In this document: positions 17,416 to 26,522 of the stretch, in pieces
Position numbering within the stretch: the first letter of the stretch is position 1
Layout: each line of letters begins with the position of its first letter
Notes under the pieces: model-generated
What the model saw: the letters and a program-made list of their open reading frames with translations, nothing else
What the model was told of the DNA's origin: nothing
Database searches by the model: none
Translations under genes and position numbers: made by a program
Source: Streptomyces yatensis
Lineage (GTDB): Bacteria > Actinomycetota > Actinomycetes > Streptomycetales > Streptomycetaceae
NCBI RefSeq assembly: GCF_018069625.1
Contig: NZ_CP072941.1
Location: 1,178,001-1,242,000 of the forward strand
Reading direction: 5' to 3'
Length of the DNA stretch: 64,000 nt

Positions 17416-19728
17416 ATGGAATCGCTGAGGACACTCCTCGTCGATCATCACGACTCGTACACGTACAACCTCTTTCATCTGCTGACCGAGGTCAACGGCG
17501 AGGAACCGGAGGTGCTTCTCCATGACGCGCCGGAATGCGCGGACATCGATCTGGCCGCGTTCGACAACATCGTGCTCTCCCCAGGCCCCGGGCATCCGGC
17601 CGATCCGCGGGACTTCGGCGCCACCGCCCGGCTGATCGAGCGGTCGACCATTCCGGTGCTTGGGGTGTGCCTGGGGTACCAGGGAATCGCGCTCGGCGCC
17701 CAGGCGCGGGTGATGCCCGCGCCCGAACCGAAACACGGACATCTGTCCCGGATCAAACACGGCGGGCGCGGGCTGTTCCGCGGTCTGCCACAGGACTTCA
17801 CGGCCGTTCGCTATCACTCGCTGTGTGTGGCCGAGCCGCTGCCGCTGGGGCTGCAGGGCATCGCCTGGTCCGAGGACGGTGTGCTGATGGGGGTGCGGCA
17901 CCGGGCCCGTCCGCTGTGGGGCGTGCAGTTCCACCCGGAGTCGGTGCTGACCGGATACGGCCACCGTATGCTCAGCAACTTCCGCGATCTGACCGTCGAG
18001 CATGCCAATGGCGAGTCGGTGACCTCGACCGTGGCCCCCGCCTCCGCCGAGGAGCCGCGCCGCGCCCGCACCTCCGCCGAACCGGCCGCGGGGCCTTCCG
18101 CCGGGGAGGGCTCCCCGCGGGCACCCGAGGCGGACCCCCGGGCGGAACTGGCGCGGCTCGACACCATGGCGAGCGCCCCGGCGCCGTCGCCCCCGGAAGG
18201 CCCCGCCTACCGGCTGCACGCCCGGTGGCTGGCCGATGCCACCGACACCGAGGCGGCCTTCACCCGGCTGTACGCGAAGGCGCCGCACGCGTTCTGGCTC
18301 GACAGTTCGCGCGCCGAGTCCGGCGAGGCGCGCTTCTCCTTCCTCGGGGACGGCACCGGTCCGCTCGCCGAGTTCGTCCGCTACGACACCGATACGGGCG
18401 TCTGCGAGGTCGAGCGGACGGGACGGCCCACCGTCCGGGTCGAGGGCAGCGTCTTCGACTACCTCGAACGGGAACTGACCCGCCGCCGGGTGACCGCCCC
18501 CGGTCTCCCCTTCGACTTCACCGGCGGCTATGTGGGCTACTTCGGCTACGAGCTCAAGGCCGACTGCGGCTCCCCGGGCCGCCACCGGTCCGCCACCCCG
18601 GACGCCTGCTGGCTCTTCGCCGACCGGTTCGTCGCGGTCGACCACCAGGAGGGCGTCACCTACATCTGCTGCCTCACCGAGGACACCCCCGACGGCCACC
18701 GGGAGGCGAAGGACTGGCTGGACACCACCGTGACCGTGCTCAGCGGGGTGCCGACGCTCAGCGGCCCCGCCCCGCGGCCGCCCGCCCTCACCACCACGGC
18801 CGCAGCGGAGCCCTGGCTGGTGCGGGACCGGGAGCGGTACCTGGCCTCGATCGAGGCGTGTCTGCGGGAGCTGCGCGCCGGGGTGAGCTATGAGATCTGC
18901 CTGACCAACGCCGCCTGGCTGCCCGCCCCGAGCGACAGCTACGCCTTCTACCGGGCCCTGCGGCGGTTCAACCCGGCGCCGTACGCCGCCTATCTGCGGT
19001 TCGGCGGCACCGATGTGGCCTGCGCCTCCCCCGAGCGGTTTCTGCGCATCACCCCCGACGGCACCGCCGAGGCCAAGCCGATCAAGGGCACCGCGCCGCG
19101 TGGCCAGAACCCGGAGCAGGACGCGCGGGCGCTCGCCGCCCTCGCCTCCAGCCCCAAGGCCCGCGCCGAGAACCTGATGATCGTGGACCTGCTCCGCAAC
19201 GATCTGGGGCGGGTGTGCGCACCGGGCAGCGTGTATGTGCCGCGGCTGATGAACACCGAGACCTATGCCACCGTCCACCAGCTGGTCTCCACCGTGCGCG
19301 GCCGGCTGCGCCAGGAGACGAGCGCCGTCGACTGCGTCCGGGCCTGCTTCCCCGGCGGCTCCATGACCGGCGCCCCCAAGGTGCGCACGCTGGAGATCAT
19401 CGACTCGCTGGAGACCGAGGCCCGCGGTGTCTACTCCGGGGCGCTCGGCTACCTCAGCTGCAACGGCGCAGCCGACCTCAACATCGTCATCCGCACGGCC
19501 GTGTTCACCGGCGGCCGGATGCACATCGGCGCGGGCGGTGCCATCGTGCTCGATTCCGATCCGGTCGAGGAGTACGAGGAAATGCTGCTGAAGACCGCTG
19601 CCACCATGCGTGCCTACGAGGCCGTGGAGCCCGTGCCCGACGCGGAGTCCGCCGGGGAGATCGACGACCTGCTGGTGGCCGCCACCACGGCGCCACCGGC
19701 CCCCGCGGCGAAGGAGCCCGGCCGGTGA
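17416..19728 (+). CDS. pabAB: Fused aminodeoxychorismate synthase (PabA-PabB)
   Basis: A 770-residue fusion that makes 4-amino-4-deoxychorismate from chorismate and glutamine. The N-terminal class I glutamine amidotransferase (about 1-195) has DHHDSYTYNL, the oxyanion/Cys motif VLGVCLGYQGIALG and the catalytic His-Glu pair in GVQFHPESVLTGYG. A low-complexity Ala/Glu/Pro linker follows. The C-terminal chorismate-binding domain has AGVSYEICLTN, PIKGTAPRG (the PIKGT form typical of PabB, not the PIAGT of TrpE), AENLMIVDLLRNDLGRV and ACFPGGSMTGAPK. AGGAGG at 17401 sets the ATG. As a second, cluster-located copy next to pabC, ligases and an oxygenase, it probably feeds p-aminobenzoate into a secondary metabolite rather than folate. 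Confidence 0.95.
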   Translation: MESLRTLLVDHHDSYTYNLFHLLTEVNGEEPEVLLHDAPECADIDLAAFDNIVLSPGPGHPADPRDFGATARLIERSTIPVLGVCLGYQGIALGAQARVMPAPEPKHGHLSRIKHGGRGLFRGLPQDFTAVRYHSLCVAEPLPLGLQGIAWSEDGVLMGVRHRARPLWGVQFHPESVLTGYGHRMLSNFRDLTVEHANGESVTSTVAPASAEEPRRARTSAEPAAGPSAGEGSPRAPEADPRAELARLDTMASAPAPSPPEGPAYRLHARWLADATDTEAAFTRLYAKAPHAFWLDSSRAESGEARFSFLGDGTGPLAEFVRYDTDTGVCEVERTGRPTVRVEGSVFDYLERELTRRRVTAPGLPFDFTGGYVGYFGYELKADCGSPGRHRSATPDACWLFADRFVAVDHQEGVTYICCLTEDTPDGHREAKDWLDTTVTVLSGVPTLSGPAPRPPALTTTAAAEPWLVRDRERYLASIEACLRELRAGVSYEICLTNAAWLPAPSDSYAFYRALRRFNPAPYAAYLRFGGTDVACASPERFLRITPDGTAEAKPIKGTAPRGQNPEQDARALAALASSPKARAENLMIVDLLRNDLGRVCAPGSVYVPRLMNTETYATVHQLVSTVRGRLRQETSAVDCVRACFPGGSMTGAPKVRTLEIIDSLETEARGVYSGALGYLSCNGAADLNIVIRTAVFTGGRMHIGAGGAIVLDSDPVEEYEEMLLKTAATMRAYEAVEPVPDAESAGEIDDLLVAATTAPPAPAAKEPGR

Positions 19729-21308
19729 CCGCCCTCTCGGTGTCCCCCGCTTCGGTGTCCGCCGCTTGGGTGTCCTCCCCGCCCCTGCCCACCGGCCCCA
19801 CGGTCTCCGCCAATGTGGCCGCGCATCTCGCGGCGCTCGCGGACCGCCGCGGCTGGTCCGGCCGGGCCGCCTTCTTCGAGGGCCACCGGGCCTGGACCCA
19901 CGGCGAGGTCCACGACCGCGCCGAGCGCGCCGCCACCGTGCTGGCGGGCCGGGGCGTGGCGGCCGGTGACCGGGTGCTGCTCGCGTTACCCGACGGCATC
20001 ATGTGGGTGATCACGTTCCTGGCCGCCGCCCGGCTGGGCGCGACGGCGGTGCTGGTCAATCCCGCGCTCACCGCCGACGACCACCGCTTCATGACCGAGG
20101 ACGCACGCGCCGTGCTGGCCGTCTCCGGCCCCGATCTCCAGGACCACTTCGACGGCGTCCGCTGGCTCGGCGCCGACCAGCTGTCGGCCCTGACCGGCCC
20201 GCCCGCCACCCTGGGCACGGCGGCTCCGGCCCCGGCGGCGGAGCCGGTGACGGCGGCCACCCCGCTGTACCTCCAGTACACCTCCGGAACCACCGGCCGC
20301 CCCAAGGCGGTGACCCACCGCCATGGCGATGTGGCCGCGTATCACGATCTGGTCGGGCAGGAGGTGCTCGACATCGGCCCGGCGGACGTGTCGTTCTCGG
20401 TGTCCAAGCTGTTCTACGCCTACGGCTTCGGGAACGCCTTCGCCTTCCCCCTCTTCTCCGGCTCGGCCGCGGTGCTGACCGCGGACCGCCCCGGACCGGC
20501 CCTCATCGACGACCTCGTGGCCCGGTACCGGGTGACCCTGCTGTACTCGGTGCCGTCCTCGTACGCCGCGCTGGTGGACGAGCGCGGCAGCGGCCATACG
20601 GCCTGCTTCGCCTCCGTCCGCGCGGCGGTCAGCGCGGGCGAGGGGCTGCCGCCCGCCCTCGGCGAGCGGGTCGGTGAGCTGCTCGGCGCGCCGGTGCTGG
20701 AGCAGATCGGCTCCACCGAGGCGGGCCACGCCTTCTGCGCCAACACGGTGTGGGACAACACGCCCGGCACCCTCGGACGTCCGGTGCCCCGCTTCGAGCT
20801 GGAGTTACGGGACCACGAGGGCGCCGTCGTGGCGGACGGGACCGACGGCACCGCCGAGGGCGAGCTGTGGGTGCGGGGCCCGACGGTGGCCACCGGCCGC
20901 CCGGGGGACGGCGGCTGGCTCGCCACCCGGGACCGGGCCCGGCGCGAGCGCGACGGGACCTATCGCCATCTGGGCCGGGTCGACGACCTGGAGATGGTCG
21001 GCGGGATCACCGTGTCGCCGCTGGAGGTCGAGGAGGTGCTGCGGCAGCACCCGGCGGTGCGGGAAGCGGCGGTGGCGGCCGTCCCCGACGAGCGGGGCGC
21101 GACCCGGCTGCGCGCCTATGTCGTACCGGCGGCCGACCCGGGTGGCCGGGCGGCCGACGAGGAGACGCTGACGGCCGATCTGATCGCGCTGGCCCGGCGG
21201 CGGCTCGCGGCCTACAAGGCGCCGCGCACCGTGCGCCTGGTGGCCTCGCTGCCGCGCACCCCGACGGGAAAACTGCGGCGCCACATCGTCCGCACGGGCC
21301 GCTGGTGA
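19725..21308 (+). CDS. Benzoate-CoA-ligase-like aryl-CoA synthetase with two TTA codons
   Basis: A 527-residue member of the ANL adenylate-forming superfamily. The P-loop-like LQYTSGTTGRPKAVTH, the segment VSFSVSKLFYAYGFGNAFAF typical of benzoate/hydroxybenzoate-CoA ligases, the A5 motif QIGSTEAGHAF and the C-terminal catalytic Lys in RTPTGKLRRH are all present. The GTG overlaps the pabAB stop (GTGA), so the two are translationally coupled, making p-aminobenzoate or a derivative the obvious substrate. Two in-frame TTA leucine codons occur (19986-19988 and 20805-20807); TTA is rare in Streptomyces and makes expression depend on the bldA tRNA, a hallmark of late or secondary metabolism. Confidence 0.93.
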   Translation: MTALSVSPASVSAAWVSSPPLPTGPTVSANVAAHLAALADRRGWSGRAAFFEGHRAWTHGEVHDRAERAATVLAGRGVAAGDRVLLALPDGIMWVITFLAAARLGATAVLVNPALTADDHRFMTEDARAVLAVSGPDLQDHFDGVRWLGADQLSALTGPPATLGTAAPAPAAEPVTAATPLYLQYTSGTTGRPKAVTHRHGDVAAYHDLVGQEVLDIGPADVSFSVSKLFYAYGFGNAFAFPLFSGSAAVLTADRPGPALIDDLVARYRVTLLYSVPSSYAALVDERGSGHTACFASVRAAVSAGEGLPPALGERVGELLGAPVLEQIGSTEAGHAFCANTVWDNTPGTLGRPVPRFELELRDHEGAVVADGTDGTAEGELWVRGPTVATGRPGDGGWLATRDRARRERDGTYRHLGRVDDLEMVGGITVSPLEVEEVLRQHPAVREAAVAAVPDERGATRLRAYVVPAADPGGRAADEETLTADLIALARRRLAAYKAPRTVRLVASLPRTPTGKLRRHIVRTGRW

Positions 21309-21380
21309 CGCTCCGCGGACCCCACGGCCGCGCCCGGGCGCACGGCCTCCCGACCGACTTCGAACGATGAGGACCTCGAT

Positions 21381-22970
21381 ATGTTGCAGCGGCTGCTCCC
21401 CGAGCGCGGGTTCTATCTGGGGCTGATGTTCCAGGACGCGGCGGCCCGCCACGGCAGGGTCAGGGTGACCCTGGACCGGCCACTGGACGTCGCCCCCGAC
21501 GCCGGTACCGACCTCGGCTACACCGAACTGGCCGATCTGGTCGACGACCTGGCCGCCCGGCTGTGGTCGGCGGGGGTCCGCCCGAGTGAGCATGTGGCGA
21601 TCCTCAAGGGCGACAACGTCGACATCGTGCTGCTGACCTGTGCGGTCTCCCGGATCGGCGCGGTCCCGGCGCTGCTGTCGCCCTCGCTGGACGGACACGT
21701 GGCCGCGGTGCTGCTGGACCGGCTGCACGCGCCCTGGCTGATCACCGACCGGGCGACGCTGGAGTCCACGCTCAGCACGGTGGACACCACCCTGGCCCGG
21801 GGTGTGCTGACGGTGGACGAGGCGCCCGGGAACACCATCGCGCTGGCCGCGCTCGCCGGGGTGCCGCGCCGCCCGGCCATCCGGCTCCATCCCGGGGAGC
21901 CCTCGCTGATCACCCACAGCTCGGGGACCACCGGCATCCCGAAGCTGGCCGTGCACTGCCCGCACACCATGTGGAACCGGCTGGTGCCCCAGCAGGCACT
22001 GGGCCGGGCCACCCGCCGTGAACCGGCCGCGCTCCACATGTCGTTCGTCCACTCCCGCTTCTACCATCTGCTGGGTGTGCTGCTGCACTTCGGCAGCCCG
22101 CTGCTGCTGCTCGTCGACCCCGACCCGGCCCACGCCGGCCCGCTGCTGGCGGCACACCGCCCCGGCATCGTCGAAACGCATCCCAACACCTATGTGCTGT
22201 GGGAGGACCTGGCCGACGCACCGGACGGGCCGCTGGCCAACGTCCGCGCGTACGGCTCCACCTTCGACGCCATCCACCCCCGTACGGTGCGGCGGCTGCT
22301 CGCCGCCTCCCGGCGCCGCGACCCCCGGCTGATGCAGTTGTACGGGCAGAGCGAGACCGGGCCCATCGCGTTTTGCTGGTACACCCGGCGGGGCGCGGAC
22401 CGGGTGCAGGCGCGGCGGGTGGGCACCGGCATCCCCGGCTTCACCCGGATCCGGGTGGTGGACGAGCGGGGCCGCACCTGTCCGCCGGGGGCGACGGGGG
22501 CCATCGAGGCCCGTACTCGCGGCCGGATCCTCACCTACCTCGGCGCGCCGGAGAGTTACGCCCGGCAGGTGGACCGGGGCTGGTGGCGGATGGGCGACAT
22601 GGGCTACCGCGACCGCTGGGGCGCGCTGTATCTGCTGGACCGCGAGGTGGACCAGATCTCCGCCGTGGACAGCAATCTGGAGGTGGAGGACGAGCTGCTG
22701 TCGCGGATCGCCGACCTCCGTGAGGTGGTCATCGTCCACGGTCCGCAGCGGCAGCCGGTGCCGGTGGTGTGCACCCGGGGGGACCAGCCGCTGGACCCCG
22801 CCCGCTGGCGGGAGGCGACCGGGGATCTTCCGGCGCTGGCCGAGCCGGTGCAGTGCCGCTTCGAGGATCTGCCGCGCACCGGCACCTGGAAGATCAAGCG
22901 GCTGGAGATCGCCCGGCTGCTCGCCGCGGGTGAGCTGCCCACCCTGTCCACCGCCCCGGTCGGTGGCTGA
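21381..22970 (+). CDS. Acyl-CoA synthetase / AMP-dependent ligase
   Basis: A second ANL-superfamily enzyme, 529 residues. Motifs: SLITHSSGTTGIPKLAVH (A3), MQLYGQSETGPIAF (A5), WWRMGDMGYRD (A7) and the catalytic Lys in GTWKIKRLEIARLL. Its N-terminus (LPERGFYLGLMFQDAAARHG) and its binding region differ from the preceding aryl ligase, so it probably activates another acid such as a fatty acyl or polyketide chain; substrate is not readable from sequence. It starts 72 bp after the first ligase and abuts the FAD monooxygenase gene (2-nt gap), so all are likely one transcript. Confidence 0.9.
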   Translation: MLQRLLPERGFYLGLMFQDAAARHGRVRVTLDRPLDVAPDAGTDLGYTELADLVDDLAARLWSAGVRPSEHVAILKGDNVDIVLLTCAVSRIGAVPALLSPSLDGHVAAVLLDRLHAPWLITDRATLESTLSTVDTTLARGVLTVDEAPGNTIALAALAGVPRRPAIRLHPGEPSLITHSSGTTGIPKLAVHCPHTMWNRLVPQQALGRATRREPAALHMSFVHSRFYHLLGVLLHFGSPLLLLVDPDPAHAGPLLAAHRPGIVETHPNTYVLWEDLADAPDGPLANVRAYGSTFDAIHPRTVRRLLAASRRRDPRLMQLYGQSETGPIAFCWYTRRGADRVQARRVGTGIPGFTRIRVVDERGRTCPPGATGAIEARTRGRILTYLGAPESYARQVDRGWWRMGDMGYRDRWGALYLLDREVDQISAVDSNLEVEDELLSRIADLREVVIVHGPQRQPVPVVCTRGDQPLDPARWREATGDLPALAEPVQCRFEDLPRTGTWKIKRLEIARLLAAGELPTLSTAPVGG

Positions 22971-22971
22971 C

Positions 22972-24276
22972 ATGACGGCGCGGCAGGAGAGCGGGCCGGT
23001 TCTGGTGGTGGGCGCCGGACCGGTCGGGATGACGGCGGCGCTCGCCCTGCGCGCCGCCGGGCTGCCGGTCACGGTGCTGGAGGCCGGGGCGCGGGACCGG
23101 GTGCGGCCGGGAAGCCGCGCGCTGTTCGTCCACCGGCGGTCGCTGCGGCTGCTGGAGCGGGCCCGCCCGGGGCTGGGCGCGCGGATCGCGGCTTACGGGA
23201 CGACGTGGCACACCCGGCGGACCCTCTACCGCGGCCGTGAGGTGTTCGCGCGCACCTTTCCGCGGGCCGCCGGAGACGGGGCCCGCGCAGACGAGGGCCG
23301 CGCAGACGAAGGCCGCGCAGACGGGGGCCACGGAGACGGGATTTCCGCCGACGGGGTTTTGGGAGACGCGGCCGCGGCACTGCCCGCGTTCACCAGCCTG
23401 CGTCAGGTGGACACCGAGCGGTTCCTCTTCGAGGCGTGCACGGAGGCGGGCGTGGAGTTCCGCTTCGACGCCGAGGTGCACGGGGTGCGTTCGGACGGCG
23501 ACGGGGTGACGGTGACCGCGAAGGACGGCGGAAGCTGGACGGCCGGTCATGTGATCGCCGCCGACGGGCCCCGTTCGGGGGTGCGCGAGGCGCTGGACAT
23601 CCCGCTGGAGGGCACCCGGTCCGAGGGATACCACGTGGTCGTGGACGTGGCGGATCCGGCCGGCGGGGACCTGCCGGTCGAGCGGGTATTCCACTACGAG
23701 CACCCGGGCACCGGCGGCCGCACCGTGCTGCGGGTGCCTTTCACCGGGGGCTTCCAGATCGACCTGCAGTGCCGCGCGGACGATCCGCCGGAGTCCTTCG
23801 GCACCGAGAAGGCGGTCCGCCGCTGGCTGCCCCGGCTGGTGGGCGAGGACTGCGCCCACCGGGTGCTGTGGGTGTCGCGGTACCACTTCCTGCGCAAGGT
23901 GGCCGCGTCGTTCGCCGATCCGTCGGGCCGGGTGCTGCTGGCCGGTGAGGCCGCGCATCTGTTCCCGCCGTTCGGCGCCCGCGGGATGAACAGCGGGATC
24001 GCGGACGCCGTCGCCGCTGCCGAGGCGGTGTCGGCGGCATGCTCCGAGCCGTCCCGGGGACCCGCGGCGGTGGCCGGATACGCCGCCGCCCGCCGGAGCG
24101 CGGCCCTGCACAACAGCGAGGCCGCCGGGGCGGCCCTGGACCATCTGCGGCCCCGGCCGCTCAGGCGGGCGGCCCAGCGGGCGGCGGCGACTCTGGCCCC
24201 GGTGGTCCCCCGCTGCGGGGAGTGGCTGGAACGCGCTCCCTACGGCCCCCGGGGCGGACCGGCGCGCGGCTATTGA
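22972..24276 (+). CDS. FAD-dependent monooxygenase (PheA/TfdB type)
   Basis: A 434-residue group A flavoprotein hydroxylase. The N-terminal Rossmann motif is VLVVGAGPVGMTAALALRAAG, followed by GSRALFVHRRSLRLLE, the VIAADGPRSGVRE region and the second FAD motif GRVLLAGEAAHLFPPFGARG. The last has Glu where most relatives have Asp (GDAAH). Such enzymes hydroxylate aromatic rings or act on aryl amines using NAD(P)H and oxygen; with PabAB/PabC beside it, a p-aminobenzoate-derived substrate is likely. Residues about 99-123 are an Asp/Gly/Arg-rich insertion encoded by 15-bp tandem repeats, probably a surface loop. Confidence 0.92.
   Translation: MTARQESGPVLVVGAGPVGMTAALALRAAGLPVTVLEAGARDRVRPGSRALFVHRRSLRLLERARPGLGARIAAYGTTWHTRRTLYRGREVFARTFPRAAGDGARADEGRADEGRADGGHGDGISADGVLGDAAAALPAFTSLRQVDTERFLFEACTEAGVEFRFDAEVHGVRSDGDGVTVTAKDGGSWTAGHVIAADGPRSGVREALDIPLEGTRSEGYHVVVDVADPAGGDLPVERVFHYEHPGTGGRTVLRVPFTGGFQIDLQCRADDPPESFGTEKAVRRWLPRLVGEDCAHRVLWVSRYHFLRKVAASFADPSGRVLLAGEAAHLFPPFGARGMNSGIADAVAAAEAVSAACSEPSRGPAAVAGYAAARRSAALHNSEAAGAALDHLRPRPLRRAAQRAAATLAPVVPRCGEWLERAPYGPRGGPARGY
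23266..23340 (+). repeat. 15-bp tandem repeat (five degenerate units) inside the monooxygenase gene
   Basis: Five consecutive 15-bp units related to GGCCGCGCAGACGAG occupy this span, with a sixth, poorer unit to 23355. They encode five-residue repeats of the kind GRADE, GRADG and GHGDG in frame, so copy-number change would not break the gene. Confidence 0.85.
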
Positions 24277-24430
24277 CCGGCAATCCAGCGAGCGCGGCTA
24301 GGAATCCGGCCGGACATCCGCACACCGGCCACCGGCCACGGACACGGGACAGCACGCATCGGACATCGGACATACCGGAAACACCGGAAGCAGCTTCGGA
24401 CACCATCGGGACGGAGACGTGGAAGCGGAC

Positions 24431-25273
24431 ATGGTCGCTGCACAGAACATCGGTCACGCCGACGCGTCGGACCAGAAGCAGTGGACGCTGATGTGGCGCG
24501 AGGACGGCGGGCTGATGCCCTCCCGGGCGGCGCCGGAAGCCGCCCTGCTGGCCGCCGATTCCTGGCTGGTCGACGACGGGCGGGTGCGCGGGCTCGACCA
24601 CCACCGCCGCCGGTTCGTCGCCGCGTGTGTCGAGGCGTCCGGCGACTCCCCCGCCCGGATCGAGAGCTTCTGGCGCGACGCGATCGCCGCCCTGCCCCGC
24701 ACCGAGCGCTGGTTCCCACGGGTCGAGCTGGCCGGTCCGGAACCGGCCCGGCTGTTCCTGGGGATACGCCCGGCGCCGCCGCGGACGGTCAATGTGACCG
24801 TCTGCCTCACCGAGGAGTTCGATCCGCGGTCGCATCCCCGCCGTAAGGGCCCCGACCTCCCCCTGCTGGCGCATCTGCGCGAGCGGGCCGCCGCCCGGGG
24901 CGCGCAGGAGCTGATGCTCACCACCCCCTCCGGGCTGGTGCTGGAGGGGACGACGGCGAGCGTTCTGTGGTGGGAGGACGACGTCCTGTGCCTGCCGCCC
25001 CCGGGGCTTCCGCTGCTGGCTGGCGTGACCTCGGCCCTGATCCAGGACCGGGCCGCCGAGCTGGGCGTCCGCACCGAGTACCGCAACCGCACCGTGCAGG
25101 AGCTGGACGGCCGTGAGGTGTGGCTGGTCAACGCGGTACACGGAATCCGTCCGGTGACCGCGTGGCTGGGCCGCCCGCTGCGGGCGGGCCCGGCGCTGCG
25201 CGCCGCCTCCTGGCAGACCTGGCTCGACGGGGCTGCCGATCCCCTGGTTTCGACGAACGGAGTTCACCGATGA
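24431..25273 (+). CDS. pabC: Aminodeoxychorismate lyase-like class IV PLP enzyme
   Basis: A 280-residue branched-chain-aminotransferase-fold protein. ADC lyase removes pyruvate from 4-amino-4-deoxychorismate to give p-aminobenzoate, completing what PabAB starts. Family features are the helix-rich N-terminus with the arginine-rich LDHHRRRF, a candidate PLP lysine in RRKGPDLPLLAHLRE, and LMLTTPSGLVLEGTTASVLWW, which corresponds to the substrate-side loop with Glu. The ATG at 24431 follows GGAAGCG; a GTG at 24419 is an alternative. D-amino-acid aminotransferase activity cannot be excluded, but the context supports PabC. Confidence 0.85.
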   Translation: MVAAQNIGHADASDQKQWTLMWREDGGLMPSRAAPEAALLAADSWLVDDGRVRGLDHHRRRFVAACVEASGDSPARIESFWRDAIAALPRTERWFPRVELAGPEPARLFLGIRPAPPRTVNVTVCLTEEFDPRSHPRRKGPDLPLLAHLRERAAARGAQELMLTTPSGLVLEGTTASVLWWEDDVLCLPPPGLPLLAGVTSALIQDRAAELGVRTEYRNRTVQELDGREVWLVNAVHGIRPVTAWLGRPLRAGPALRAASWQTWLDGAADPLVSTNGVHR

Positions 25274-25767
25274 CGACGACCACCCCGGCCCGCACCACCG
25301 CCCGGCTGGATCTGAAGGGCCTCGCCCCCGAGGTCTCCGCCGCGATGGGCGAGCTGCACCGGGCGGCGGTGCGGGCGGCCCGGGCGGCGGGGGTCGAGCC
25401 CGAGCTGCTGGAGCTGGTGCGCATCCGCGCCTCGCAGCTCAACGGCTGCGCCTTCTGCCTGGACATGCACACCAAGGACGCCCGCGCCCAGGGCGAGACC
25501 GAGCAGCGGATCCACACCCTCACCGCCTGGCGGGAGACCCCGTTCTTCACCGAGCGCGAGCGGGCCGCGCTGGCGCTGGCCGAGGCGGTGACCTCGGTCC
25601 AGGACGGCCAGGTGCCGGACGAGGTCTACGCGGCGGCCCGCGAGGTGTTCGACGAACCGCAGGTGGCGGCGGTGATCTGGGCCGCCGTCGTGATCAACGC
25701 CTACAACCGCACGGCGATCAGCGCACGGATGGTGCCCGGCGCCTATCAGCCCGCCCCGCGCTCCTGA
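25270..25767 (+). CDS. Carboxymuconolactone decarboxylase / AhpD-like protein
   Basis: A 165-residue all-helical protein with the AhpD redox motif CxxC followed by His: NGCAFCLDMHTKDARAQG. The remainder (RERAALALAEAVTSVQDGQVPDEV, NAYNRTAISARM) matches the common actinobacterial alkylhydroperoxidase-like subgroup. It may detoxify peroxides or serve as a redox partner for the flavoprotein. The ATG overlaps the pabC stop (ATGA), so it is the last gene of the coupled pabAB-to-AhpD run. Confidence 0.92.
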   Translation: MTTTTPARTTARLDLKGLAPEVSAAMGELHRAAVRAARAAGVEPELLELVRIRASQLNGCAFCLDMHTKDARAQGETEQRIHTLTAWRETPFFTERERAALALAEAVTSVQDGQVPDEVYAAAREVFDEPQVAAVIWAAVVINAYNRTAISARMVPGAYQPAPRS

Positions 25768-25821
25768 CCCCGACGCCGGTGCGGGAGCGCGCCGTCGTCA
25801 GCACTCGCTGGAGGCCAGACC

Positions 25822-26433
25822 ATGAACACCCACGGACCGCGACGCGTCTTCGGGCCGCGTCCGCCCCTGCCCGGGCGTCCGGCCAGGGGTCCCAATCCGC
25901 TGCGCCGCCGCACGGACCGGATCCAGACCTGGTGCACCGTGCTGTTCGCGCTGATCCTCGCGGTCGGGCTGCCGGCCGCCGCGATCAGCGCGGGGTACGC
26001 GGCGCACGCCTCCCAGATGCGCGTCGTGGCCGCCGAGACCTCGACGCGGCACCAGATCACCGCACGGCTCGCCGAGGCCCCGCCCCGGCCGGACCACACC
26101 GATGTGCGGGAGCCGCGGCAGGCCCGGGTGCGCTGGGTCGCCGACGACGGTGAGCGCCATACGGGCACCGCCACGGTGTCGGGCGGCGGCTCGGGCGGCG
26201 AGGTACGGGTCTGGGTGAACCGCGAGGGCGCCCTGGCGCAGGCGCCCTCCTCCCCGGCGACCGCGCGGACCATGGGCTGGTTCACCGGCTGTGTCACCGC
26301 CGCGGCGGTGGCCGCGGTCGCGTGCACGGGGCGGTCCCGGGCCCGGCGGGCCCTGGACCGCAGGCGGTACGCGCGATGGGAGGCAGAGTGGAAGGAGGTG
26401 GAACCCGCGTGGTCCGGCAGGAACCGCCGCTGA
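25822..26433 (+). CDS. Rv1733c-family membrane protein
   Basis: A 203-residue membrane protein with two transmembrane helices, about residues 38-62 (TVLFALILAVGLPAAAISAG) and 150-172 (GWFTGCVTAAAVAAVACTG), enclosing an extracellular domain that includes VRWVADDGERHTGTATV. The overall layout and the Arg/Pro-rich cytoplasmic N-terminus are those of the actinobacterial Rv1733c family, whose biochemical function is unknown. GGAGG upstream supports the ATG at 25822. It is 54 bp after the AhpD-like gene; no functional link to it is evident. Confidence 0.88.
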   Translation: MNTHGPRRVFGPRPPLPGRPARGPNPLRRRTDRIQTWCTVLFALILAVGLPAAAISAGYAAHASQMRVVAAETSTRHQITARLAEAPPRPDHTDVREPRQARVRWVADDGERHTGTATVSGGGSGGEVRVWVNREGALAQAPSSPATARTMGWFTGCVTAAAVAAVACTGRSRARRALDRRRYARWEAEWKEVEPAWSGRNRR

Positions 26434-26522
26434 GCGGCTCCGGCCCCATGACGCGGGGTGCACGGCCGCCGGAAAGCAGCCACAGCCACCGGAGGCGGCC
26501 GCCGGAAGATGAGGAGCAGACC

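Noticed and set aside
16642..19524. 960-codon minus-strand open frame opposite the ABM and pabAB genes
   Set aside because: Antisense artefact: it spans two genes and an intergenic terminator region and has no recognisable motif.
24273..24304. Promoter TTGACC/TAGGAA before pabC
   Set aside because: The 20-bp spacer is too long and pabC is likely served by the upstream operon promoter.
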